From RUG343 sp964486215 (lineage in GTDB: Bacteria > Bacillota_I > Bacilli_A > RF39 > UBA660): a DNA stretch of 17,111 nt. A model generated the notes under the pieces. The model had not been told where the DNA came from. It was given only the letters and a program-made list of their open reading frames with translations, and ran no database searches. Where the stretch lies: contig CAZALI010000021.1 in NCBI GenBank assembly GCA_964486215.1, forward strand, positions 1-17,111. The letters run 5' to 3'. The position numbers and the translations under genes were made by a program. The number at the start of each line of letters is the position of its first letter. Position 1 is the stretch's first letter. Of the stretch, positions 1 to 6,924 are shown one piece after another.

Positions 1-1106
1 CCGCAGCTTCAGGTGGTTCTAAAGTATTAAATGCGAATGCTAGTTTTACAGGGACAGCAGTAACTAATTACACAACGACTAATGCCTGGGCTACAACGGC
101 TAATCAAACTTTATATGCACAATATAGTCCTAATACGTACACAATAGCGTATACAATGAATAATGGTACAGATCCTAATCCTAAACCAACAAGTGGTACA
201 TATGACTCAGATGTTTTGATTGGTACAACTTCAGCTCCAACAAAGACATTGACATTTAAAGGAAATGCAAACTCAACGAGTGGAGCTAATGCTGCAAGTG
301 GAACAGTAACGATTGGAGAAAACACCACAAAAGCTCAAACATTTGCAGGATGGAATTCGTCATCAAGTGATGGACTAGGAAGTAATGCGAAAACTGGTAC
401 AGCAGCAAGTCCAACTACTGCTTGGACAGGTTCAACTACAACAAATAAGTACTTTAGAAACTTGAGAGATACAAGTGGGACAGTTACATTAACAGCCAAA
501 TGGACAGCAGTAGCTGGAACACTACCAACCGTAACTCGTACAGGATACACTTGTGGATGGAATACAAGTAGTAGTGGAACAACAATTCAGTACGCAAGTG
601 GAGGAACATTCCCAACAAGTGCCATAACAGAGTCTATGGGAACTACAGTAAATTTATATGCAGTATGTACAAGAACAAAAATAAGAATAACTGAGCAAGT
701 AAAAGGAAATGGAGCAGATGCAACAAAAGACTTTACCTTTACTATAAATGTTAAAGATAATGGAACAGGAATATCAGGTACATATGCTTATACAGGATCT
801 AAGTCAGGTAACTTAACATTTACTTCTGGTAATGCCACGTTCACGCTGCATCACGGACAGTATATAGAAGTATACTTCCCAACAGGATATACATATACAA
901 TTACTCAAAGTGATAATAGTGGTTATACAGTTACTAAGACAAATGATGCTGGTACATTTGGAAATAGTGATATAACTTCAACTTTCACCAATGAATTAAC
1001 ATCTACTACACCAACAGGTATCTTCTTAGATATAATGCCATATATAATATTACTTGTTGGTAGTTTAGGAAGTGCTTTCTTAGTAAGCAAATTTAGAAGT
1101 ATATAA
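1..1106 (+). CDS. Cell-surface repeat protein, C-terminal part (5' end outside window)
   Basis: The reading frame is open from the left edge (first full codon at base 3), so this is the last 367 residues of a longer protein. The first part is Thr/Ser/Gly/Asn-rich. It carries units ending in LYAQYSP, LTAKW and LYAVC with GW motifs, as in Listeria-Bacteroides (Flg_new/InlB B-type) repeats of secreted adhesins. Next comes a domain of about 100 residues from TEQVKGNGAD through FTLHHGQYIEV to FTNEL. It looks like the Cna-B-like/DUF7601 domain of Firmicutes surface proteins, where 'V-GN', 'F-L-HG' and 'FTN' are typical. The C-terminus has TPTGI, a hydrophobic stretch (about 20 residues) and a short basic tail (SKFRSI). 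This is a sortase-like anchor layout without a canonical LPXTG. The protein is probably exported and held on the cell surface, perhaps as an adhesin. The DNA looks richer in G+C and in ACA/GGA codons than truB next door. The class is well supported; ligand and sortase use are unknown. Confidence 0.8.
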   Translation, partial: AASGGSKVLNANASFTGTAVTNYTTTNAWATTANQTLYAQYSPNTYTIAYTMNNGTDPNPKPTSGTYDSDVLIGTTSAPTKTLTFKGNANSTSGANAASGTVTIGENTTKAQTFAGWNSSSSDGLGSNAKTGTAASPTTAWTGSTTTNKYFRNLRDTSGTVTLTAKWTAVAGTLPTVTRTGYTCGWNTSSSGTTIQYASGGTFPTSAITESMGTTVNLYAVCTRTKIRITEQVKGNGADATKDFTFTINVKDNGTGISGTYAYTGSKSGNLTFTSGNATFTLHHGQYIEVYFPTGYTYTITQSDNSGYTVTKTNDAGTFGNSDITSTFTNELTSTTPTGIFLDIMPYIILLVGSLGSAFLVSKFRSI

Positions 1107-1134
1107 AAAGAATTATCAAAAGATAATTCTTTTT
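1106..1134 (+). terminator. Intrinsic terminator of the surface-protein gene
   Basis: A perfect 12-bp inverted repeat (AAAAGAATTATC, loop AAAA, GATAATTCTTTT) begins at the stop codon of the surface-protein gene and ends in a run of T. It is A/T-rich but perfect, and separates this gene from truB. Confidence 0.85.
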
Positions 1135-1136
1135 AA

Positions 1137-1145
1137 TGTTATAAT
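1137..1145 (+). promoter_or_regulatory. Extended -10 promoter of truB
   Basis: TGTTATAAT matches the extended -10 consensus TGnTATAAT. It lies just after the terminator, with only 15 bases between the -10 element and the truB ATG. No good -35 box is seen at the right distance, as expected for extended -10 promoters. The predicted start of transcription falls at the ribosome binding site GGTGAT (1152-1157), so the leader would be only about 10 bases. Confidence 0.6.
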
Positions 1146-1160
1146 TTAAGTGGTGATTAT

Positions 1161-2003
1161 ATGGATGGAATATTATTAATAAATAAAGAGCGTGGTATTA
1201 CTTCATCAGATGTCGTAGTTAAATTAAGAAAGATTCTTCATACTACTAAAATAGGCCATACTGGTACATTAGATCCTCTAGCTGAAGGTCTATTAATCGT
1301 AACTATAGGTAAAGCTACAAAGATATCTAGTATTATAACTTCTAAATATAAAGAATATATAGCTACTATGAAATTAGGTATAAAAACAGATACTTATGAT
1401 ATTACTGGTAAAGTATTAGAAGAAAATAAAATACCTAATAATCTTGATATAGAAAAAACTATTTTGTCTTATAAAAAGACTTATCTTCAAGAAGTACCTA
1501 TATATTCATCAGTAAAAGTAAAAGGTAAGAAGTTATATGAATATGCTCGTAATGGAGAAAAAGTAACTTTACCTAAAAAAGAAGTAGAAATAAAAGATTT
1601 AGAAGTTCTAAATATAGAAGACGACTTAGTAACATTTAAATGCTTAGTCTCAAAAGGAACATATATTAGATCATTAATTAATGATATAGGTAATACTCTA
1701 GGTATAGGAGCTACTATGACTAAGCTAATAAGAACAAAAATAGATAAGTTTTCACTAGATAATAGTTATAGTCTAAAAGATATTGAAAATAATAATTATA
1801 AATTAATAAGTATAGAAGAATCTTTAGATTATCCTAAAGTAATAGTAGATAAAGAAATAGAAGAGAAGATATCTCATGGAGTAAAATTAGATAATACTTA
1901 TAATGTTAAAGATAAAGTAATTTTCTTAAATGAAAATAATAAATTACTAGGTATTTATGAATTAGATAATAAAAAGTTAAAAGTATGGAGAAATTTTGTT
2001 TAA
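1161..2003 (+). CDS. truB: tRNA pseudouridine(55) synthase TruB
   Basis: TruB converts U55 to pseudouridine in the T-loop of tRNAs, acting in the cytoplasm. The 280-residue protein starts with MDGILLINKERGITSS, the usual TruB opening. It has the active-site motif GHTGTLDPLAEGLL, in which D38 is the catalytic aspartate. Other family marks are the KxYxA segment (KYKEYIATMKLG), the PIYSSVKVKGKKLYEYAR segment and the GTYIRSL motif. The C-terminal third is more divergent, as in other Bacilli. Length fits the family (about 280-310). The ATG at 1161 is preceded by GGTGAT and follows its own promoter. In Bacillus truB lies after rbfA and before ribF; here it stands alone upstream of the nusA operon with no ribF beside it. 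Identification is secure. Confidence 0.97.
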   Translation: MDGILLINKERGITSSDVVVKLRKILHTTKIGHTGTLDPLAEGLLIVTIGKATKISSIITSKYKEYIATMKLGIKTDTYDITGKVLEENKIPNNLDIEKTILSYKKTYLQEVPIYSSVKVKGKKLYEYARNGEKVTLPKKEVEIKDLEVLNIEDDLVTFKCLVSKGTYIRSLINDIGNTLGIGATMTKLIRTKIDKFSLDNSYSLKDIENNNYKLISIEESLDYPKVIVDKEIEEKISHGVKLDNTYNVKDKVIFLNENNKLLGIYELDNKKLKVWRNFV

Positions 2004-2066
2004 AAAAATATTAATTAATCAATAATTACAGTCAAAATAAAATATTGATAAATAAGCTAAAAACAA

Positions 2067-2094
2067 TTGAAATAAAACATAAGTTTTATATAAT
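2067..2094 (+). promoter_or_regulatory. Sigma-A-type promoter of the DUF1016 pseudogene
   Basis: TTGAAA (2067-2072), a 16-base spacer and TATAAT (2089-2094) form a strong sigma-A promoter. Expected transcription start is near 2101, at the Shine-Dalgarno sequence AGGAGG (2101-2106). This makes an upstream start of the reading frame at 2045 impossible for this transcript and favours the ATG at 2120. The rest of the truB-2120 gap is A/T-rich with no convincing truB terminator. Confidence 0.7.
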
Positions 2095-2119
2095 GCGATT
2101 AGGAGGTTATATAAAATTT

Positions 2120-2947
2120 ATGAATTACTACAAAGAAATAAAAGATAGATTAATTGATAATGAGATATATGACAGAGTAAAGGATTATTCAAAAGAAAAA
2201 CACAGAGTTATTACATATTTTGAAATAGGTAGATTGTTGACTGAAGCTGGCGGGAAATATGGCGACAATATATTCAGGATGAAACAATTCTATAGCACCT
2301 TTAATAAAGAGAAAGTGTCGACATTGTCGACACAGTTATCATGGAGTCATTATACAGAATTATTACCTATAAAAGATGAAAATAAATTGTTGTATTACCT
2401 TAATCTATGTATAAAATAGAATATAAATGTAAGAAGTTTACGTGAAAAAATAAAATTAAAAGAATACGAAAGATTACCAAAGAATACAAGAAATAACTTA
2501 ATTAAAAAAGAAACATTAAATGTAATAGATTTTGTTAAGAATCCAATAATAATAAAAAATAGTGTTAACTCTGAAAATATATCAGAAAAAGCATTGCAAA
2601 AACTAATTTTAGAAGATATTGAATCATTTATGAAGAAACTTGGTAATTCATTTAGTTTCATTGGTAGTGAATATAAAATTAAAATTGATAATACTTTTAA
2701 TTATATTGATTTGTTATTATTTAATATAGAATATAATTGTTATGTAGTTGTTGAACTTAAAGTGACTGAATAAAAGAAAGAGCACATAGGACAAATACAA
2801 GTATATATGAACTATGTTGATAAGAATTTAAGAAAGATAAACCAAGAAAAAACAATTGGTATAATAATTTGTAAGAAAGATAATAAATATGTAATAAAAT
2901 ATTGTTCAGATGATAGGATTATTGCAAGACGTTATGAATTAATATGA
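2120..2947 (+). pseudogene. DUF1016 (YhcG-type) PD-(D/E)XK nuclease, broken by two in-frame stops
   Basis: Read through in one frame this encodes 275 residues: an N-terminal DUF1016/YhcG helical domain (EIGRLLTEAGGKYGDN, LSWSHYTELLPI) followed by the C-terminal nuclease-like domain. The frame is interrupted at codon 100 (TAG, 2417-2419) and codon 218 (TAA, 2771-2773) but never shifts. Typical family sequence continues after each stop (NVRSLREKIK; HIGQIQVYMNYVDKNL; CSDDRII). The first stop sits where homologues usually have Gln (CAG to TAG would suffice) and the second where they usually have Leu (TTA to TAA would suffice); this is from memory of the family. The PD-(D/E)XK-type residues YIDLLLF and VVELKV are still present. 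YhcG-like proteins often accompany restriction-modification loci; none is seen here. UAG and UAA are normal stops elsewhere in the window, so recent inactivation is the simplest reading. Translation of the N-terminal 99 residues remains possible. Confidence 0.85.
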
Positions 2948-2953
2948 TATAAT
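2945..2953 (+). promoter_or_regulatory. Extended -10 promoter before the 2971 gene
   Basis: TGATATAAT is an exact extended -10 element, and its TGA is also the terminal stop codon of the DUF1016 pseudogene. The -10 box ends 17 bases before the ATG at 2971, with GAGG (2961-2964) as ribosome binding site. A TTGCAA at 2922-2927 is 20 bases away, too far for a regular -35 box. Confidence 0.55.
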
Positions 2954-2970
2954 CAAAATAGAGGTATAAT

Positions 2971-3435
2971 ATGAAAGAAAAAGTGATTGTAATGATAGTA
3001 TTATTAGTAATGGTTATAATATTGTTTTTTATTTTCAAAAAGTCTCCAGAAATCACAACCATAAAAAGATTATATTTTACATATACTAATGGCTATGCCA
3101 TTAATAGTTATGTAATTTATGAACTTAATTGTGATGATAAATGTACAGTTAAAATAAAACCATTAGGTGAAGATGAAGAAAATGCTAAAGAATATAATGT
3201 TAGTAAAAAAGATTTAGAAAGAATAGAAAAAGTATTAAAAGATAATCATGTAGAAAAATGGAATGGTTTTAATAAAAATGATAAAAATGTTTTAGATGGA
3301 GATTCTTTTTCTATGAGTATTACTACTAGAGAAGGAGAAGAAATAGATGCTCATGGTTATATGAAGTGGCCTACTAATTATGGGGAAGTCAAAACAGAAC
3401 TAGATAAGATATTTGAAGATATTAGGAAGGATTAA
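2971..3435 (+). CDS. Small membrane-anchored protein, unknown function
   Basis: This 154-residue protein has an N-terminal membrane segment (about residues 5-22, after MKEK) and a soluble remainder, probably outside the membrane. The soluble part contains a possible cysteine pair, C54 and C58 (NCDDKC), and ends with a conserved-looking segment HGYMKWPTNYGEVKTELDKIF (residues 129-148). I do not recognise a named family, although this type of small anchored protein is common in uncultured gut Firmicutes. Its start is set by GAGG 7 bases upstream. It is followed after one base by a lipoprotein gene, so the two probably share a transcript and a compartment. Confidence 0.75.
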   Translation: MKEKVIVMIVLLVMVIILFFIFKKSPEITTIKRLYFTYTNGYAINSYVIYELNCDDKCTVKIKPLGEDEENAKEYNVSKKDLERIEKVLKDNHVEKWNGFNKNDKNVLDGDSFSMSITTREGEEIDAHGYMKWPTNYGEVKTELDKIFEDIRKD

Positions 3436-3436
3436 T

Positions 3437-3973
3437 ATGAAATTATTAAGAATTATTATTGTAATAATTGCTATTTTTAGTTTAGTTGGTTGTAAAAAGA
3501 ATATATCCAATAGTTTTAAAAATCCAAAAGATATTAAAATGAAAGATGATATTGGTACAATTAAAGTTACTTATGATAATGATGGTACTTTTACAGAACA
3601 AAAAGATGGTAATTTTAAAACACTAGATAATCGTCAAAGTAATTTTCGTATCTCATTTAAATTTGCTGATAAAAGAGTTAGTGATATAAAAAAACTAAAA
3701 CAAAACTATAAACAGGCAACAATATATGATGTTATAGATAATATTGAACATAATGGTTATAAAGGCTTTGTAGTTATAAATAAAAATAATTTGACTGCTC
3801 AAGTATATCTATATATTAAAAAGAATAAGAGCATTACTTTAATAGTAAAAATAACTCCTATAAGTACAAAAGATGCTATAGAGTCTTTAAAAGATAAAAA
3901 TAAACCACAAGATGTTTTATATAAGAAGAAGAAAGTACAAGATATTTTAAATACTATTAAATATACAAAATAG
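3437..3973 (+). CDS. Putative lipoprotein, unknown function
   Basis: The 178-residue product begins MKLLRIIIVIIAIFSLVGCKK, a lipoprotein signal peptide with lipobox LVGC and the lipidated cysteine at residue 19. The mature protein should be tethered to the outer face of the membrane. The rest is Lys/Asp/Asn-rich with alternating hydrophobic residues, suggesting a beta-rich soluble domain (IGTIKVTYDNDGTF near residues 40-53; LIVKITPIS near the C-terminus). No family is recognised. I chose ATG 3437 over an in-frame start at 3413, because AGGAAGG (3424-3430) precedes it and the signal peptide then starts at residue 1. It lies one base after the 2971 gene, so co-transcription is likely. Confidence 0.78.
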   Translation: MKLLRIIIVIIAIFSLVGCKKNISNSFKNPKDIKMKDDIGTIKVTYDNDGTFTEQKDGNFKTLDNRQSNFRISFKFADKRVSDIKKLKQNYKQATIYDVIDNIEHNGYKGFVVINKNNLTAQVYLYIKKNKSITLIVKITPISTKDAIESLKDKNKPQDVLYKKKKVQDILNTIKYTK

Positions 3974-3977
3974 AGTG

Positions 3978-3983
3978 TATAAT
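3978..3983 (+). promoter_or_regulatory. -10 box before the 4009 gene
   Basis: TATAAT lies five bases after the lipoprotein stop codon and 25 bases before the ATG at 4009, with the ribosome binding site GGAGTGAT (3998-4005) between. A matching -35 box is not evident, so support comes from the -10 element and its position only. Confidence 0.45.
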
Positions 3984-4008
3984 AGAAATAATTTATTGGA
4001 GTGATTAT

Positions 4009-4929
4009 ATGTATTCTATAAATGACTGTGTATTAATTAAAAAAGTAAGAGAATTTCCTGAATATGGTATTTTAAAAACACCAATTCATAATCGTGATTA
4101 TACTTATAGTGGTTCTCTTATTTTAGGAAGTGTTATTAATAAAAAATTAAGTTATTTATTTGATGATATAGATGAGTTTAGTATAGCTAGTAAAAGATTT
4201 CGTATCTATAATGATATACCAGATAGAACAACTCACTTTACTATTAATGGTATAGGAGAACAAGGTAATTTTAAATATGCTATTATTGAACCATTAAAGT
4301 ATCATATAAATGATTCATCATTAGAATCATTAAGAGTAGAAGATACATACTTTTCTGATGATATGGAACTATCAAATGAATCTATAATCTTAGTACCAGA
4401 AGAAGACAATAATATTAAAGCTCCAGGTATATGTACATACACTGGATCATTAGATGAAGCTATTAAAAATAAAATGATTGAAAAAAATTATCCCATCTTT
4501 ACTATTACTCATCATGGCTATTTATATGGTAATGGAGAAAATACTAATGATAATGAAATGCTAAATCTAATAAATAATTTAGCTAAAGAAAAAGGTATTT
4601 CACAGGAAAGATATTATTTAAGTGAATACTATTATGATGATTTAGGGAAAAGAAATGAATCTGATAATAAAATAGATAAATTATATTTAAAATATATTTT
4701 AAGTAATTGTAATATTACTAATAGTTATTATAATAAAATATTAAACTTAGTAGATTTAGTAGAAAAAGAAGATGATTATGACTCTAGAGACATATTAGAT
4801 GAAGAGTTAACTAAATTAATAGATCATATAGGATTAACTAAACTAGATACATTAACTATAAAATTTAATAAAGAGATGCTTACTAGAAGAAATAGTGAAA
4901 AAGCAAATACAAAAGGAAAAGCAAAATAA
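4009..4929 (+). CDS. Conserved-looking cytoplasmic protein, unknown function
   Basis: This is a 306-residue protein without signal peptide or membrane segments. Its N-terminus (MYSINDCVLIKKVREFPEYG) and the following 100 residues are rich in beta-forming residues. The middle has an ITHHGYLYGNGENTND segment (about residues 165-180), a His/Gly/Asn-rich stretch that could be a loop or a binding site. The C-terminal third is helical and acidic (LVDLVEKEDDYDSRDILDEEL), ending in a basic tail (TKGKAK). I do not recognise the family. Codon use and base composition match the neighbours. The start is well set by GGAGTGAT. The next gene follows after one base, so the two probably form an operon. Confidence 0.75.
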   Translation: MYSINDCVLIKKVREFPEYGILKTPIHNRDYTYSGSLILGSVINKKLSYLFDDIDEFSIASKRFRIYNDIPDRTTHFTINGIGEQGNFKYAIIEPLKYHINDSSLESLRVEDTYFSDDMELSNESIILVPEEDNNIKAPGICTYTGSLDEAIKNKMIEKNYPIFTITHHGYLYGNGENTNDNEMLNLINNLAKEKGISQERYYLSEYYYDDLGKRNESDNKIDKLYLKYILSNCNITNSYYNKILNLVDLVEKEDDYDSRDILDEELTKLIDHIGLTKLDTLTIKFNKEMLTRRNSEKANTKGKAK

Positions 4930-4930
4930 T

Positions 4931-5338
4931 ATGAATATAAAAGAATTAAATAATTATTTAAAAGATTTATTAGATAATGTTTCTTATAAAACTAGTCCAT
5001 CTTATATCCAAGCTGTTATCTTAGATAAAGATAATTATAAAGAAGAGTTCTTATCTAGTATTAAAATATCTTCTAAAAAAGTAAAGATTATTTCTACTAA
5101 GGATAGTCTTAGTGATATTTTTAATAACTGGTTAGAAAATGACTATTCTCTAACAGAGACTGTTATTAGTAGTATTATAAATAAACTAGGTGAACCAATT
5201 AAGATTATGAGTGTTGATAAAAAGACTCTTGATAATCTTAGTTGTAGAAAATATGCATACTGTTATTTCTATGAAGATATGTACTTTGTAGAATTTAAGA
5301 AGATAACTATTTGTTTTATATTAGGTAATAATGAATAA
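4931..5338 (+). CDS. Hypothetical protein paired with the 4009 gene
   Basis: The product has 135 residues from the ATG at 4931, one base after the preceding stop codon. No family is recognised. It has a helical N-terminus (MNIKELNNYLKDLLDN) and a central mixed region. The C-terminus is compact and rich in aromatic residues and cysteine (CRKYAYCYFYEDMYFVEF, then ITICFILGNNE), which looks like a small alpha/beta fold. A GTG start at 4895 would extend it into the 4009 gene. I prefer ATG 4931, though the purine-rich AAGGA (4913-4917) is a little far (13 bases). Tight spacing suggests translational coupling with the 4009 gene. No terminator is visible after it before the nusA operon promoter. Confidence 0.7.
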   Translation: MNIKELNNYLKDLLDNVSYKTSPSYIQAVILDKDNYKEEFLSSIKISSKKVKIISTKDSLSDIFNNWLENDYSLTETVISSIINKLGEPIKIMSVDKKTLDNLSCRKYAYCYFYEDMYFVEFKKITICFILGNNE

Positions 5339-5343
5339 ATGCT

Positions 5344-5371
5344 TTGAATTTTCAAATATATATGTTATAAT
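5344..5371 (+). promoter_or_regulatory. Promoter of the rimP-nusA-infB operon
   Basis: TTGAAT (5344-5349), a 16-base spacer and TATAAT (5366-5371) with an upstream TG (extended -10, TGTTATAAT) form one of the best promoters in the window. Transcription should begin near 5378, giving a leader of about 55 bases before rimP. Confidence 0.75.
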
Positions 5372-5383
5372 ACGTTTTAGAAA

Positions 5384-5420
5384 GGAGTGGAGAAATATCC
5401 ACTCCCGTTTTATTTGTTTT
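5384..5420 (+). promoter_or_regulatory. Terminator-like hairpin in the rimP-nusA leader (possible attenuator)
   Basis: GGAGTGGA (5384-5391), loop GAAATA and TCCACTCC (5398-5405) form a perfect 8-bp GC-rich stem. It is followed by CG and a T-rich run (TTTTATTTGTTTT, 5408-5420), the layout of an intrinsic terminator. It lies between the promoter at 5344-5371 and the rimP start, and no second promoter is seen after it. So the operon transcript must read through it. Leader attenuation of rimP-nusA operons, involving NusA itself, is known in gammaproteobacteria; a similar role here is inference. It could also end transcripts arriving from the 4931 gene. Confidence 0.65.
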
Positions 5421-5433
5421 AATAGGAGGCTCT

Positions 5434-5694
5434 ATGAAAGATAAAATAATTGATTTACTTGGAACATCAATAGATGAATTAAATGTTTTTGTAGATAATG
5501 TCTATGAAGAAGATGTTGAAGGTAAGAAAGTATTAAATATAGTACTAGATAGTAAAGAAGTAATAGACTTAAATACTGTTACTAAAGCATCACGTATTAT
5601 AAATAAAGTGTTAGATAAAGAGAAAGATTTATTAAAAGATATCGATGAATTAGATATTTATTCTAAAGAAAAAGGTGATAAAAATGAATGGTAA
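5434..5694 (+). CDS. rimP: Short RimP-like 30S ribosome maturation factor (N-terminal domain only)
   Basis: RimP helps assemble the 30S subunit and normally has about 150 residues in two domains. This protein has 86 residues and matches only the N-terminal alpha/beta domain. The LNVFVDNVYEED and KVLNIVLDSK strands, VIDLNTVTKASRIINKVLD (family: 'gv-leec-kvSr-ls--LD') and DIDELDIYSKEKGD, where homologues read LEVSSPG, can be aligned by eye. The C-terminal SH3-like domain is absent, and there is no room for it, since nusA starts inside the last codons (11-base overlap). The start has a full AGGAGG (5424-5429). Position directly before nusA supports the assignment. It is probably translationally coupled to nusA. 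The name rests on position plus N-terminal similarity, so a diverged, functionally altered RimP is possible. Confidence 0.75.
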   Translation: MKDKIIDLLGTSIDELNVFVDNVYEEDVEGKKVLNIVLDSKEVIDLNTVTKASRIINKVLDKEKDLLKDIDELDIYSKEKGDKNEW

Positions 5695-6916
5695 AGAATT
5701 TAAATTAGCACTAGACAATATTGTTAAAGAAAAAGATATTGATCCAGAAATAGTGTATTCTGCTATGGAAACAGCCCTAACTGCTGCTTATAAGAAAAAC
5801 TATGGTAAGACTAATGTCAAAGTAGTATTCAATAGAGATACAGGAGATATCAAAGTTATATCATTTCTTACTGTTGTACCAGATGATAAATTAACTAAAG
5901 AAGAATACGAAGAAAAACGTTTTGAAGAATATGCTGAAAATGAAGATATTGATACTAAAGAAGAAGAAGAAAAAGAAGAACAAGAATATGAAGAAGAAGT
6001 AAAGAAAGCTGAAGAAGAAGGTAAAGAGCCACCTAAGAAAGAAAAGAAAACAAATGAGTATTTCAATCCTGATACAGAAATTAAATTAAGTGATGCAAAG
6101 AAACTAGATAAGACTTTAGAGATAGGAGATTCTATTGATAAAGAAATAACTCCAGCTGACTTTGGAAGAGTTGCTACTTCTACTGCTAAACAAGTAGTAA
6201 TTCAAAAGATAAGAGAAGCTGAACGTTCATCTATTATGGATGAATTTGGTGATAAACAAGATGAATTATTAATTGGTACTGTATCACTTGAAGATACTGA
6301 TAACTATTTTATTGATCTTGGTAGAACAAATGGTATCTTACCTAAGAAAGATATCATTCCAGGTGAAAAGATTACTATGGGTTCTAAAATAAAAGTATAT
6401 GTTACTAAAGTAGATAATAATGGTAGAAACTTAGTAGTACTTTTAAGTAGAGCACACTTTGGTTTTGTAAAGAGATTATTTGAAAATGAAATACCAGAAG
6501 TTAATGATGGTACAGTTATGATCTTCTCTGTAGCTCGTGAAGCTGGAGCTAGAAGTAAAGTAGCTGTATATTCAACAAATATGAATGTAGATCCAATAGG
6601 AGCTTGTATTGGAGAAAAAGGTACAAGAATAGCTCGTATTATTGAAGAATTAAATGGAGAAAAACTAGATATAGTTAGATATGATGAAGACCCAGCTATC
6701 TTTATTGAAAATGCCCTATCTCCAGCTAAAGACTTAAAAGTAGCTATTACCGATCCAAAGAAGAAAGAAGCATTAGTAATAGCTGATGGAGATAACTTCT
6801 CACTAGCTATAGGTAAAAAAGGACAAAATGCTCGTCTAGCATCACGTCTAACTCATTTCAAGATTGATATAAAGACAACTGATCAAGCTCGTGAAGCAGG
6901 AATTAATTTCCGTTAG
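5684..6916 (+). CDS. nusA: Transcription termination/antitermination factor NusA
   Basis: NusA binds RNA polymerase and nascent RNA and modulates pausing, termination and antitermination. The 410-residue protein has the N-terminal RNA-polymerase-binding domain (from ALDNIVKEKDI to TPADFGRVATSTAKQVVIQKIREAER, about 1-181). This is followed by an S1 domain (about 194-260), KH1 (VDPIGACIGEKGTRI) and KH2 (LAIGKKGQNARLASRL), ending DQAREAGINFR as in Bacillus NusA, with no C-terminal acidic repeats. Unusual is an insertion of about 60 residues in the N-terminal domain (69-128), almost all Glu, Lys and Tyr with a Pro-Pro. It sits between VVPDD and NPDTEIKLSDAKKLD; Bacillus NusA lacks it. I chose ATG 5684, which has AAGGTGAT 4 bases upstream, over an in-frame GTG at 5675 that lies within that site. 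It overlaps rimP and is 8 bases from rnpM. Confidence 0.96.
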   Translation: MNGKEFKLALDNIVKEKDIDPEIVYSAMETALTAAYKKNYGKTNVKVVFNRDTGDIKVISFLTVVPDDKLTKEEYEEKRFEEYAENEDIDTKEEEEKEEQEYEEEVKKAEEEGKEPPKKEKKTNEYFNPDTEIKLSDAKKLDKTLEIGDSIDKEITPADFGRVATSTAKQVVIQKIREAERSSIMDEFGDKQDELLIGTVSLEDTDNYFIDLGRTNGILPKKDIIPGEKITMGSKIKVYVTKVDNNGRNLVVLLSRAHFGFVKRLFENEIPEVNDGTVMIFSVAREAGARSKVAVYSTNMNVDPIGACIGEKGTRIARIIEELNGEKLDIVRYDEDPAIFIENALSPAKDLKVAITDPKKKEALVIADGDNFSLAIGKKGQNARLASRLTHFKIDIKTTDQAREAGINFR

Positions 6917-6924
6917 GAGTAATT

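Noticed and set aside
2018..2049. ATCAATA/TATTGAT inverted repeat after truB as terminator
   Set aside because: Only 7 weak A/T-rich pairs, an 18-base loop and no T-tract afterwards.
5387..5422. Small reading frame starting with GTG in the rimP leader (11 codons)
   Set aside because: The only ribosome binding site candidate touches the GTG directly, and the frame lies in the terminator-like hairpin. No composition or spacing evidence supports translation.
5800..6066. Antisense Ser-rich reading frame opposite nusA
   Set aside because: It arises from the Glu/Lys codons of the NusA insertion read on the other strand; no ribosome binding site was found.
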